From CAZJHX01 sp964545715 (GTDB taxonomy: Bacteria > Myxococcota_A > UBA9042 > GCA-2863065): a stretch of DNA of 64,000 bases. This document shows positions 42,901-50,561 of the stretch, in pieces. Position numbers and translations under genes: made by a program. The notes under the pieces were generated by a model. That model saw only the letters and a list, made by a program, of their open reading frames with translations. It had not been told where the DNA came from and ran no database searches. Position 1 is the stretch's first letter. The number at the start of each line of letters is the position of its first letter. The stretch is taken from contig CAZJHX010000028.1 in the NCBI GenBank assembly GCA_964545715.1, positions 1-64,000 of the forward strand. The letters are read 5' to 3'.

Positions 42901-43802
42901 ACGGGCTGGACAACAACTGCGACTCGCAAATCGACGAAGAGGATGCGACCGGGTGCCAGCAGCGCTTCAAGGACAGCGACAAGGACGGGTACGGCGTGAC
43001 GGGGGACACCAAGTGTCTGTGTCAGCCGGCCGGGCTCTACACGGCGTCGATCGACGGCGACTGCAACGACGCGACGGGCGACATTCACCCCAACGCCCCC
43101 GAGAAGTGTGACGGCGTGGACCAGGACTGCGATGAGGTGATCGACGAGCCGGGCGCCAGCGAGTGCGATGTGCTGTTCAAGGACGGTGACTCGGACGGCT
43201 GGGGCGTGGCGGGGGACTCCCAGTGCGTGTGCCCGGGGGCGACCTCCAAGTACACCGCGTCGAAGGTGGGTGACTGCAACGACGGCGACGCGCAGGTGAA
43301 CCCGGGCAAGGCCGAGGTCTGCGACGGCGAGGACAACAACTGCGCAGGCGGGCCGGACGAAGAGGGCGCGCAGGGCTGCACCCAGCACTATCGCGATGAC
43401 GACGGCGACGGCTGGGGCCAGGACGCCGACGCCAAGTGCCTGTGCGTGGCGGCCGGACCGTACAAGACCGACGTGAAGGGCGACTGCTACGACGGCAACC
43501 CCGACGCCAACCCGGGCCAGGAGGGCTTCTTTGCAACGCATCGTGGGGACCAGAGCTTTGACTGGAACTGTAATGCCGCCGAGGAGCGCCAGTGGACCGA
43601 CGGGCACACGAAGGACTGCAGCGCGGCGGGCGAGCTGACCTGCACCGACAAGTTCTGTTGTGTGAACGGGCAGGGCTGGGAGGCGGCGACCCCGGCCTGT
43701 GGCGACCCGGGCCAGTGGGTTCAGTCGTGCAACGGCACCTTTGTTGGTGATAACTTCGTCTGCAAGCTCGACACCGAACAACGCGTCCAACTGTGCCGGT
43801 AG
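39909..43802 (+). CDS. Thrombospondin type 3 / MopE-repeat protein, C-terminal segment
   Basis: This is in the same frame as the preceding segment, only ten bases after its amber stop. GTG 39909 lies inside a repeat and has no proper ribosome-binding site, so it is probably not an independent gene. It holds about 35 TSP3 repeats (to about 42640), then four MopE-type modules with CDGIDNDCDSKADENG, CGDGLDNNCDSQIDE, CDGVDQDCDEVIDE and CDGEDNNCAGGPDEE, each followed by DGDxDGxG and a two-Cys C.CxxxG pair, then a Cys-containing C-terminal domain (WNCNAAEERQW). Ca-dependent extended rods of this kind are typical of Myxococcota surface proteins. Asp makes up roughly a third of residues. Confidence 0.75.
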   Translation: MGDACDEDDDGDMKKDDEDNCALDVNPNQADTDNDGAGDACDEDDDADTILDVDDNCPLVKNKAQKDLDTDLVGDACDDDLDGDTHLNGDDNCPFVFNPDLQNTDGDGLGDACDDDDDNDNKPDVDDNCPTVINPLQEDVDNDTLGDACDPDADNDKVANAQDNCELVANADQLDTEGDGKGDACDTDDDNDGKLDGDDNCPTVANAGQEDVDKDTIGDVCDPDSDGDLVPNDSDNCPLVVNPEQKNLDGDTEGDLCDNDDDNDGWGDGADNCPIDTNASQLDTDDDKDGEACDPDDDADGLLDVDDNCPVDINPQQGDEDEDGIGDVCDDDADGDLVEDSFDNCKDTFNPSQLDTDEDTLGDACDDDDDDDDLLDGADNCPKVKNPFPQKDNDNDGVGDPCDSDDDNDGFVDVTDNCATVANGDQLDSDLDGKGNVCDNDDDNDNKIDVADNCPLTPNADQKDLDNDKIGDVCDDDDDGDGYDDFEDNCPANNNPSQQDLDGDSIGDACETDVDGDGIPDAVDKCKFLIDPLQIDTDGDGLGNVCDADDDNDNVKDNLDSCPLVSNAGDSKGYACNPDDDGDGHIDALDNCQLAANKDQTDTDGDGDGDACDPDDDGDGWTDVVDNCPKVFQADQLNSDPDALGDACDPDDDNDTLLDGDDLCPLNADLSNTDGDGDGLGDVCDPDSDNDGIADVLDNCDFDANADQANNDNDQKGDICDDNDDNDLLDDTVDKCPFVFSFDNSDTDGDGVGDVCDPDIDGDGVPNTLDNCQYVKNPSQANSDKPVPDALGDDCDTNDDNDFFLDNADTCPKVFDNSNNPATCTEDNDSDGIPNAVDNCPDVSNLSQTDTNTDGTGDACDDDDDGDSTLDDEDNCPKVFNPLQEDSDDDQVGDDCDDDDDDDGSPDSEDCKPLDPFVSPLTPEVCDGIDNDCDSKADENGASGCTTFYKDGDADGFGLTGDLQCRCNAQGKYTALKGGDCDDTLSSTSPDKPEKCGDGLDNNCDSQIDEEDATGCQQRFKDSDKDGYGVTGDTKCLCQPAGLYTASIDGDCNDATGDIHPNAPEKCDGVDQDCDEVIDEPGASECDVLFKDGDSDGWGVAGDSQCVCPGATSKYTASKVGDCNDGDAQVNPGKAEVCDGEDNNCAGGPDEEGAQGCTQHYRDDDGDGWGQDADAKCLCVAAGPYKTDVKGDCYDGNPDANPGQEGFFATHRGDQSFDWNCNAAEERQWTDGHTKDCSAAGELTCTDKFCCVNGQGWEAATPACGDPGQWVQSCNGTFVGDNFVCKLDTEQRVQLCR

Positions 43803-43810
43803 GAGAACCA

Positions 43811-45985
43811 TTGCTGCGCCTGATTCTGTTGTGTGTGCTGGTGGCGCCGTCCGTGGCGTCGGCGTACTCGGTCACCTTGACCGGCGGCTCCTCGGGTGAG
43901 GTGACGCGCTGGCACAAGCCCAACCTGACGTATTACCTGCACCCCGTCGGCAGCGCGGACGTGGTGGATGGCTCCGACCTGCAGGCGGTCAAGGCCGGAT
44001 GGCAGCAGTGGAACACGATCAGCTGCAGCGAGCTGAACGTGACGTACGCGGGAGACTCCAACAACCTCAACATCATGAGCGTGGGCGGGCCCAGCAACGG
44101 CAAGAACGAGATCGCGTGGATCGAGACCAACAAGTGGATCTACGGGCAGTGGGTGCTGGGCATCACCAATACCAGCCTCAACCCGGCCACCGGCGAGGTG
44201 AGCGAGGCGGACATCGGGTTCAACGGCTACTTCAACAAGTGGTCGACGACGGGCAAGGCGGGCACGATCGACGTGCTGAACGTGGCGGCGCACGAGCAGG
44301 GACACTTCATCGGAGCGCAGCACGTCCTGGGTGGGTGGACGCCGGGCAATCCGCCGACCATGGCGCCGACGGCCGACCCCAACCTCAAGAGCCAGACGCT
44401 GGAGGCCGAGGACGAGCTGGCGGCCTGCTATCTGTACCCCAAGGGTGAGTACACGTGCTCGAGCGACGCCGACTGCCCCTTTGTGGTGGACGACGACCAG
44501 TTCGGCAACGAGAAATACGTGCTGAAGATCACGTGCGAGAGCAACGGGCTGTGCGGCGGCAAATCGTCCCAGATCCCGGAGGGCACCAAGGACTACGGCG
44601 AGGCGTGTGCGAGCGACTTTGACTGCATCGACCCGTATTTCTGCCAGCAGACGGGGGCAGGCGATGGTGTGTGCGCCAAGAACTGCACCAGCGACGCGGA
44701 GTGCGGCAGCGGCTTCACTTGCTTCGAGTACCAGAACGGGGGCGGCGGTGTGTGCCTGCCGGGCGGTGGCGGTGGCTCGCCGGTGGCGACGAAAGAGACG
44801 GGCGACCAGTGCTCCAGTCCGGTGGAGTGCAAGTCCGGGCTGTGCGTCGGCGGCTTTGGCAGCACGACCGCGTATTGTCGTAACCCGTGCACCCCGGGGT
44901 CGAACGACTGCGGCGCCGGCGAAGAGTGCGCGCAGCTGTCCACCGGGTCCAAGGGCGCTTGCCTGCCGACCGAGGGCGGATCCGCGACGAAGGGCCCGGG
45001 CGAGACCTGCAGCAGCCCGGCCGAGTGCGTGACAGGGCTGTGTGTGGGCTCTGGAGCCGGCGTCTCCTACAAGTGTCGCGAGCCGTGTACGCCGGCCTTG
45101 AACGACTGCCCGGCCGAGCATGCGTGCGTGCAGCTGATGGGGACCGCCAAGGGGGCGTGCTTCCCGTCGAACAAGGAGCTGGGCGAGCAGTGCGCAGGGG
45201 ACTCGGATTGCATCAGCGGGCACTGCCTGGGTGTGGTCGGGCAGGACGGCTTCTTCTGCACGCAGGCCTGTACAGGTGACGGCGGCTGTCCGTGTGGTCT
45301 TGGGTGCACTGAGTTCGTAGGGGGCCAGAGCTTCTGCACGCCTAACGGGGTCACCGCGTGCACACCAAGCGGCAACCCGTGCGAGGGCGCTGAGGAGTGC
45401 ATCAGCCAGACGTGTGTGAGCGGCGTGTGTCGCGATCCGTGTCAGGTGACGACCGGCGGCTGTCCGCCCGGCAACGCGTGCAAGCGGTACAAGCAGGGGT
45501 CGGCCAACGGAGTTTGCGAGCCGGAGGGACCGACCTTTTCCGGCGAGCCGTGCAGCCAGGACGGCGAATGCCAGACGCTGCTGTGCGAGCAAGGCGTGTG
45601 CTCGACGCCGTGTGATCCCGCGACGACCGTGTGTGGCGCGGGGCTGGCGTGTCTGCAGCCTGAGGGCGCGACGATTACCATCTGCGCCGATGCCCCGGAG
45701 CCTGTGGATACGGGCGCGGATACCGGAGGTGACGACACCGGGCCGGGCGTTGGCGACGGCGTGACGGGCGGGGTTGGTGACGGCCCGACCGGTGACGCGA
45801 CGACGGGCGATGTCGGCGCTGGAGCCGTTGGGGGCGGTGGCTCGGGCGGCGGCGGTGTCGAGGAGCCGGAAGAGCCGGGTACCTGCGCTGCTGCAGGCCG
45901 GTCTGATGCGCCTCTGGGGCCGGTCGCCCTGATGCTGCTGTTGCTGGGCGCGTTAATGCGTCGCCGTACGCTTTCGGCGCAATAA
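43811..45985 (+). CDS. Secreted matrixin-type (M10-like) metalloprotease with Cys-rich modules and MYXO-CTERM-like tail
   Basis: The 724-residue protein is assigned to start TTG 43811 because TAGGAG lies 5 nt upstream; this gives signal peptide MLRLILLCVLVAPSVASA. The catalytic zinc site is HEQGHFIGAQH (His161, His165, His171) with Met-turn PTM (Met184), the metzincin signature. After the protease (about residues 20-215) come six or so Cys-rich modules of the type GEQCAGDSDCISGHCLG, a Gly/Asp/Thr-rich linker, and a C-terminus with one Cys (GTCAAAGRSD), a membrane helix (LGPVALMLLLLGALM) and RRRT. That tripartite tail is the MYXO-CTERM layout for surface anchoring or sorting. It follows the giant TSP3 gene by 8 bp and may process it; this is inference. 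Confidence 0.85.
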   Translation: MLRLILLCVLVAPSVASAYSVTLTGGSSGEVTRWHKPNLTYYLHPVGSADVVDGSDLQAVKAGWQQWNTISCSELNVTYAGDSNNLNIMSVGGPSNGKNEIAWIETNKWIYGQWVLGITNTSLNPATGEVSEADIGFNGYFNKWSTTGKAGTIDVLNVAAHEQGHFIGAQHVLGGWTPGNPPTMAPTADPNLKSQTLEAEDELAACYLYPKGEYTCSSDADCPFVVDDDQFGNEKYVLKITCESNGLCGGKSSQIPEGTKDYGEACASDFDCIDPYFCQQTGAGDGVCAKNCTSDAECGSGFTCFEYQNGGGGVCLPGGGGGSPVATKETGDQCSSPVECKSGLCVGGFGSTTAYCRNPCTPGSNDCGAGEECAQLSTGSKGACLPTEGGSATKGPGETCSSPAECVTGLCVGSGAGVSYKCREPCTPALNDCPAEHACVQLMGTAKGACFPSNKELGEQCAGDSDCISGHCLGVVGQDGFFCTQACTGDGGCPCGLGCTEFVGGQSFCTPNGVTACTPSGNPCEGAEECISQTCVSGVCRDPCQVTTGGCPPGNACKRYKQGSANGVCEPEGPTFSGEPCSQDGECQTLLCEQGVCSTPCDPATTVCGAGLACLQPEGATITICADAPEPVDTGADTGGDDTGPGVGDGVTGGVGDGPTGDATTGDVGAGAVGGGGSGGGGVEEPEEPGTCAAAGRSDAPLGPVALMLLLLGALMRRRTLSAQ

Positions 45986-46071
45986 CTGAACGCCCTAAAC
46001 TTTTTGCCGCCGTGGGTCGATACCCCTGAGTGACCGGCTGGATTGGCCGGGACAATTCAGGGAGGGATCTC

Positions 46072-46464
46072 TTGATCATCATCAGAGACATCGATCACCG
46101 TAAGTTTCCGCGCCGCAGCTTTGATGCGAGCGTGACGGTCACCGACAGCCTCACCGGCAAAGACCACGTGGTCTCCGCGATCGACATCAACCCCATGGGC
46201 GTGCTGATCGAGACGCGCCGCCCGTTCACGATGGGCTCCGTCGTGGACCTCAGCTTCATGTCGCCCGAAGGCGATTACAACCTGCGTTTGACCGGCCAGG
46301 TCGTGCGCGTGTTGGAGGCCGGTCCGGGGCGCAAAGCCAGCGCCGGCATCGAGTTCTTCGAGATGGAGGACTGGATTCTCGAGGAGTTGTGTGCGTACGT
46401 TTACGCTGCTGATGAGGCACAACCCCTGGTACTCGTTGTGGGTCCGTCGGCCGTTACGGCCTGA
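46072..46464 (+). CDS. PilZ domain c-di-GMP binding protein
   Basis: The 130-residue protein is assigned to TTG 46072, preceded by GGAGGG at 46061-46066; an upstream GTG (46030) has no such site. It is a single PilZ domain: RKFPRR supplies RxxxR, and DINPMG is the D/NxSxxG motif with Asn for Ser. Strands VVDLSFMSPEG and RLTGQVVRVLE and terminal helix MEDWILEELCAYV complete it. It lacks other domains, so it acts as a diffusible c-di-GMP receptor. A diguanylate cyclase gene lies 0.9 kb downstream on the other strand. Its 3' end overlaps the next gene. Confidence 0.82.
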   Translation: MIIIRDIDHRKFPRRSFDASVTVTDSLTGKDHVVSAIDINPMGVLIETRRPFTMGSVVDLSFMSPEGDYNLRLTGQVVRVLEAGPGRKASAGIEFFEMEDWILEELCAYVYAADEAQPLVLVVGPSAVTA

Positions 46465-47344
46465 CGTCCTGCTGGCATTCGCCCTCGCCGCGCTGGTACT
46501 CAGCGGTGGCTGCAAAAAAGAGTGGGAAGAGGTCTTTGAGGGCGGCGAAGAGTTTCGAGACGTTCGTGAACAGATGGAGGAGCGGCACCGCCAGGAGCAG
46601 GCCGCAGAAGCACGCCGAGAGGCCGCGCTGGAGGCCAAGGTCGCCGCAGCGATGCGCCCCGACAAGGCATTTGGCAAGGAGCCCGTCGAGCTCAATCCGA
46701 AAGTGCGTTGGATGATTCAGCACCGCTTGGCGTGCAAGGACGCCGAGTGTACGGACAAGTGGACCGAGCGCATCAAGGGCCTGGGCAACGTGGAGCCTGC
46801 GTTGTTGCCGCTGCTCGCTGATCAGACGATGCCGATCCTGATCGAAGCGGTTCGGCTGATCGGGCTGTTGGAGTACAAGACGGCCGGCATGGCGGTGACC
46901 GAGCTGCTGGCGCACAAGCAGACGCGGGTGCGACGGGCCGCGGCGTCGACGCTGCGATGGCTGAAGAACCCGGACACAGCGCTGCCGATCATCACCCGCC
47001 TGCGGGTGGTGAAGCGCCCCGATGAGCAGAGCGCGCTGCTGAACGCGCTGGCCGGGATGCAGACGCCGGTGGCCCTCAAGGCGCTGCGAACGGGCGCATT
47101 GTCGTCGGATTTGAGCGTGGCGATGGCAGCGGTTCGGGCGCTGTCGGAGCGCCACGACGACGAGTTGGTGCCGATCTACAAGGATGTCATCAACACGGCA
47201 GAGTCGCCGCCGGTGAAGATGCGGGCGCTCGAGGCGCTGGCCACCAACCCGTCCAAGCTGGCGACCACGGCGCTGAAGCGGGCGGCGCGTAGTCGTGATC
47301 CGGCGATAAAAGCGAAAGCGAAAGAGCTACTGAAGGGCCGCTAG
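46412..47344 (+). CDS. HEAT-repeat lipoprotein
   Basis: The start is uncertain: ATG 46412 is used here, GTG 46391 is also in frame, and a start overlapping the PilZ gene is certain either way. The signal peptide LLAFALAALVLSGGC ends in a lipobox. A charged coiled-coil segment (REQMEERHRQEQAAEARREA) follows, then about five HEAT/armadillo-like helical repeats (ALLPLLADQTMPILIEAVRL, RVRRAAASTLRWLKNPDTAL, SVAMAAVRALSERHDDEL, KMRALEALATNPSKLATTAL). It is probably a periplasmic or outer-membrane scaffold. No enzymatic motif is visible. Confidence 0.72.
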   Translation: MRHNPWYSLWVRRPLRPDVLLAFALAALVLSGGCKKEWEEVFEGGEEFRDVREQMEERHRQEQAAEARREAALEAKVAAAMRPDKAFGKEPVELNPKVRWMIQHRLACKDAECTDKWTERIKGLGNVEPALLPLLADQTMPILIEAVRLIGLLEYKTAGMAVTELLAHKQTRVRRAAASTLRWLKNPDTALPIITRLRVVKRPDEQSALLNALAGMQTPVALKALRTGALSSDLSVAMAAVRALSERHDDELVPIYKDVINTAESPPVKMRALEALATNPSKLATTALKRAARSRDPAIKAKAKELLKGR

Positions 47345-47347
47345 ATT

Positions 47348-49504
47348 CTAGGGTGCGATCGCCGCGCCGCTATGCGGGCGATCGCCGTGCACCACCACCT
47401 GATCGCGGCCGCCGTCTTTGGCCAGATACAGCGCCCGGTCGGCCTTTTTAAGCAGCGGCTCGCGCTGATCGGCGTGGGTCGGGCTGATGGCGATGCCGAT
47501 GCTGGCGGTCACGCTGAACGGGCCGTCCTCGGTTTGAAAGGTCAGCTCGGAGACATTGGTGCGGATACGCTCGGCGACGAGGCGGGCGCCGTCCGCGTCC
47601 GTGTCCTCCAAAACGATGACGAACTCCTCGCCGCCCCAGCGACCGACCGAGTCGTTGAGACGCTTGGAGTCCTGCAGCTTGGCGCTGACCTCTCGGAGGA
47701 CCTTGTCGCCCAGCAGGTGGCCGTGGTTGTCGTTGACCCGCTTGAAATGGTCGATGTCCAGCACCATCGTCGCCACGCTCTGCCCGCAGCGTCCGGCGCG
47801 CGCCAGGGTCTGGTCCAGCTTGGTCAGGATGGTCGGCCGGTTGTCCAGTCCGGTGAGCGCGTCGGTGGTGGCGCGACTCTCCAGCTCGGCAAGCGCCTTG
47901 GCGTGCTCCACGGCGACGGCGGCGCTGCCCGCGAGCAGGCGCAGCACGTTGACTGCGTCGTTGTCGAACTTCTGTCGACCCAGCAGGACCATGGCGCCGA
48001 TCGGGTTGCCTTTCACCACGAGCGGGACGGCGATGACGGGGTCGCCCTCGCGCAGCTTGGGGCCGGAGTCGGTGCCCAGCAGGGAGCCGTGCGCGGGGTG
48101 CCAGGAGCGGGAAGGCGGGACGATCGTCGGCGTCTTGATGACCATCGCGCCCAGGGAGGTGGCGGAGTCCAGGGCGTGACCGACGCACTCGTGCGCGCGC
48201 TCGCCCACGGCGTTGACGATGCGCGGCCGTCCGGTGCGCTCGTCGGTGACCAGCAGGGCGCCGAACCGCAGCGGCGTGACCCGGTTGGCGGCGTCCAGCA
48301 CCGCCTGGTACATCTGCTCGGGCCCGAAGGCCTCGGCCAGCGCGTGGTGCGCGTCGAGCAGGTGCGTCATGACGGACGAGTGGTGCTCGGTGGCAAGCAG
48401 CGCGCGCTCGGTCTCAAGCAGGCGCGCCAGCAATGTGGCGGCGTTGCGGACCACGGGCAGGTCCGCGTCCTCGAAGCCGGCGCCGGCGCACCGGTCGAAG
48501 AGCAGCGCACCCAGGACGTGGTCGCCGCTGGTCAGCATGACGGCCATGACGCTGCGGATGCGCGCGGGTGTGTGCTCGTAATACGGCAGCTCGCGGTTGC
48601 GGCCCTCCAGGGGAGAGAGGCGCAGGACGGGCGCGATGTTGCCCTCGGGCTCCAGGCGTCCGAGAACGGCGAGCAGCCCGGTGCTCAGGGGCGCGGAGCC
48701 GGCGGTGAGATGCTCGGTCTCGGGCGTGGCGGCGGCGAAGACCTGCAGCGCGTCGTAGGAGTCGTCGCGGGTCATCAGGATCGCGGAGTTGGCGTTGACC
48801 GCTTTGCGCGTCATGACCAGGACCTGGGTGAACGTCTGCCGCAGCGCTGTGACGCGGGCCATGATGTCCGGGTCGGCGGGGGGCGCGGCCAGTCCCAGCG
48901 CGCGGGCCTCGCTTTCGGTTTGATCGGCCAGGTCATCCGCGGCGTCCTGAGCGCGCTTGCGGGCGTTGGCCACCTCGACGCGCAGCAGCGTCTTGCCGGC
49001 GAAGCCGAAGGCTCCGATGAACGCGATGTGCATCACGACGCCGGAGAACTCGCCCATCCAGGCCCCGCGGCCCAGGAAATGCGCCAGCTCTGCGATGACC
49101 GCAAAGGTGATGGCTGCGGCCAGTGAGGTCGGCGACAGCGAGGCGGCTGCCCAGGCGATAATCAGCAGGGTGAGGGGGAACACGACGCCGGCGTCGCGGC
49201 CCAGGATCCAGGCGCACACCGACAGGGCGGCCAGCGGCAGCACGACCATATCGATGGCGTGGGTGGTCTGTACCAGCTGGTGTCGCGCGGTCGGGGGCCA
49301 GGTCAGGCGCAGGATCGTGGCGCCGATGATGGCGCAGAACAGCACGATCGTGGCGCCTTGCAGCGCGGAGGGCAGGGCGCCGGCGAAGATGGCCAGCAGC
49401 ACGATGCCGCTGACGATCGGACCCGGGATGGTGGTGCCCCAACGTGAGAGCCAGGTTTTGAAGTTGGTAGGTCCACCCGTGTGGGTGACTCGATTGACGG
49501 CCAT
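47348..49504 (-). CDS. Membrane diguanylate cyclase (GAF-GGDEF)
   Basis: The 718-residue protein starts at ATG 49504 with AAGGGGAG upstream on its strand. About six hydrophobic segments fill residues 30-170 (SGIVLLAIFAGALPSAL, VVLPLAALSVCAWILG and others), a MASE-like sensor. One or two GAF domains follow (residues about 230-560), then a GGDEF domain with active site RWGGEEFVIVLEDTD. The product-inhibition I-site RLND sits five residues before it, so this is an active, feedback-inhibited c-di-GMP synthase. The PilZ protein next door is a plausible receiver. Confidence 0.9.
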   Translation of the reverse strand: MAVNRVTHTGGPTNFKTWLSRWGTTIPGPIVSGIVLLAIFAGALPSALQGATIVLFCAIIGATILRLTWPPTARHQLVQTTHAIDMVVLPLAALSVCAWILGRDAGVVFPLTLLIIAWAAASLSPTSLAAAITFAVIAELAHFLGRGAWMGEFSGVVMHIAFIGAFGFAGKTLLRVEVANARKRAQDAADDLADQTESEARALGLAAPPADPDIMARVTALRQTFTQVLVMTRKAVNANSAILMTRDDSYDALQVFAAATPETEHLTAGSAPLSTGLLAVLGRLEPEGNIAPVLRLSPLEGRNRELPYYEHTPARIRSVMAVMLTSGDHVLGALLFDRCAGAGFEDADLPVVRNAATLLARLLETERALLATEHHSSVMTHLLDAHHALAEAFGPEQMYQAVLDAANRVTPLRFGALLVTDERTGRPRIVNAVGERAHECVGHALDSATSLGAMVIKTPTIVPPSRSWHPAHGSLLGTDSGPKLREGDPVIAVPLVVKGNPIGAMVLLGRQKFDNDAVNVLRLLAGSAAVAVEHAKALAELESRATTDALTGLDNRPTILTKLDQTLARAGRCGQSVATMVLDIDHFKRVNDNHGHLLGDKVLREVSAKLQDSKRLNDSVGRWGGEEFVIVLEDTDADGARLVAERIRTNVSELTFQTEDGPFSVTASIGIAISPTHADQREPLLKKADRALYLAKDGGRDQVVVHGDRPHSGAAIAP

Positions 49505-49555
49505 AGTGACGTCTCCCCTTTTTCAGAGGCGGCCGTGTGGCGGCGCGTCCCCTGC

Positions 49556-49584
49556 TTAAACACGTCCACTGCGGATGATATATA
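49556..49584 (+). promoter_or_regulatory. Promoter for the lipoprotein at 49593, leaderless
   Basis: TTAAAC (49556-49561), 17 bases, TATATA (49579-49584), then 8 bases to ATG 49593. No Shine-Dalgarno is visible between them. Confidence 0.45.
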
Positions 49585-49592
49585 GAGCCCCT

Positions 49593-50141
49593 ATGCGGTC
49601 CAGAAAACTGCCGGTAGCCGTTTTGGTCGTTCTGTGGACAGTGGCGTGCAACCGCTCGGAATCGCCTGGAACCTCGCCGCCGAAAAAAGTGCCGGCCCAG
49701 GCCGCCGCGACGGGCGAAGCGGCCGGCCCCCCCACGGAAGCGCGCCGGCGACGACGGCTGCCACCGCCGCTGAGGCCCAACGCATATCAGGGCTTGCAGC
49801 CCCAGGATACGGACATTCGGCCGTGCACGGAGCTGGTCAACAAGGTGTGCGCGCTGCTCAGCGAGGGCGCCGAGGAGTGTGGTGAGGCGCGCTCACGTAT
49901 CGAGCGACGCCCGGGGACAGTCCGCGACGATCAGTGCGAGCGCGCGCTGAGCTGGTACTTCAAGCACGTCGAGCAGGCCAAGCGGGTGCTGCCGTGTGCG
50001 TTGCTGGCGGAGGCGAAATGCGCGGCCAACGGCCCCAAGTCCAACAGCTGCGTCAATGCGCGGGCTGATGTGGCGCACCTTAAGGGCGAGTTGGGCCGGG
50101 CGTGCCTGGCGGAGCTGCTGCTGTTCAAGGGGTTCCCCTGA
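49593..50141 (+). CDS. Cysteine-containing lipoprotein of unknown function
   Basis: The 182-residue protein is assigned to ATG 49593, which gives MRSRKLPVAVLVVLWTVAC, a short lipoprotein signal; an in-frame ATG at 49575 lies within the predicted -10 region. A Pro/Arg-rich linker is followed by a compact helical domain with about eight Cys (PCTELVNKVCALL, EECGEARSRI, DQCERALSWYF, PCALLAEAKC, NSCVNARAD, RACLAELL), likely disulfide-bonded. It resembles small Cys-rich periplasmic lipoproteins of myxobacteria, but I know no function. It is convergent with ftsB, 24 bp away. Confidence 0.65.
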   Translation: MRSRKLPVAVLVVLWTVACNRSESPGTSPPKKVPAQAAATGEAAGPPTEARRRRRLPPPLRPNAYQGLQPQDTDIRPCTELVNKVCALLSEGAEECGEARSRIERRPGTVRDDQCERALSWYFKHVEQAKRVLPCALLAEAKCAANGPKSNSCVNARADVAHLKGELGRACLAELLLFKGFP

Positions 50142-50165
50142 GCGGGGCGGGCGGTCGGTGGGCGG

Positions 50166-50468
50166 CTACTCGTCGACGAACTTGTAGAGAACTTCGCCCT
50201 TTCGGATCATGCCGAACTCGTGGCGCGCGACCTGCTCCAGATAACGGTCGTCGTGCTGCACGCCCTCGATTTGCAGGCGCAGGCGCTCGTTGTTGGCGGC
50301 CAGGTCCCGGTTCAGCTCGCGCATCCGATCCAGCTCGCCGTGCATGTTGCCCATTTGGGAGCGGCTGTCCACGTTGAGCACGTACTGGCCGGCGCCCAGC
50401 ACGATGACGACGGCCGCCGCGCGGATAAAGAGAACGCGGAACCAGTGGATGACTCGGTCTACTCTCAT
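50166..50468 (-). CDS. ftsB: FtsB/DivIC-family cell division protein
   Basis: The 100-residue protein shows a short cytoplasmic N-terminus, one membrane segment (LFIRAAAVVIVLGAGQYVL), a periplasmic coiled coil (HGELDRMRELNRDLAANNERL) and the conserved C-terminal ARHEFGMIRKGEVLYKF that defines the DivIC/FtsB family. It joins FtsL and FtsQ in the division complex that activates septal wall synthesis. The usual neighbour eno is absent. The start ATG 50468 sits 8 bases after a -10-like element. Confidence 0.88.
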   Translation of the reverse strand: MRVDRVIHWFRVLFIRAAAVVIVLGAGQYVLNVDSRSQMGNMHGELDRMRELNRDLAANNERLRLQIEGVQHDDRYLEQVARHEFGMIRKGEVLYKFVDE

Positions 50469-50476
50469 CGAACGTG

Positions 50477-50505
50477 ACTATCGACCCAGGTCGTGGCGGC
50501 TGCAA
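50477..50505 (-). promoter_or_regulatory. ftsB promoter, leaderless
   Basis: On the minus strand TTGCAG (50505-50500), 17 bases, GATAGT (50482-50477), then 8 bases to ATG 50468. There is no Shine-Dalgarno. The region is shared with the divergent lipoprotein promoter, whose TAGAAT lies at 50524-50529. Confidence 0.6.
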
Positions 50506-50561
50506 GAAACACGACAGATCCGATAGAATCGGTGTCTGGCTGGGACGGTTTGGAGGATCTG

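Noticed and set aside
38004..43811. Very long minus-strand ORFs rich in Val/Arg/Ile opposite the TSP3 gene
   Set aside because: They are the reverse complement of Asp codons (GAC to GTC). The regular pattern comes from the TSP3 repeats, not from an independent protein.
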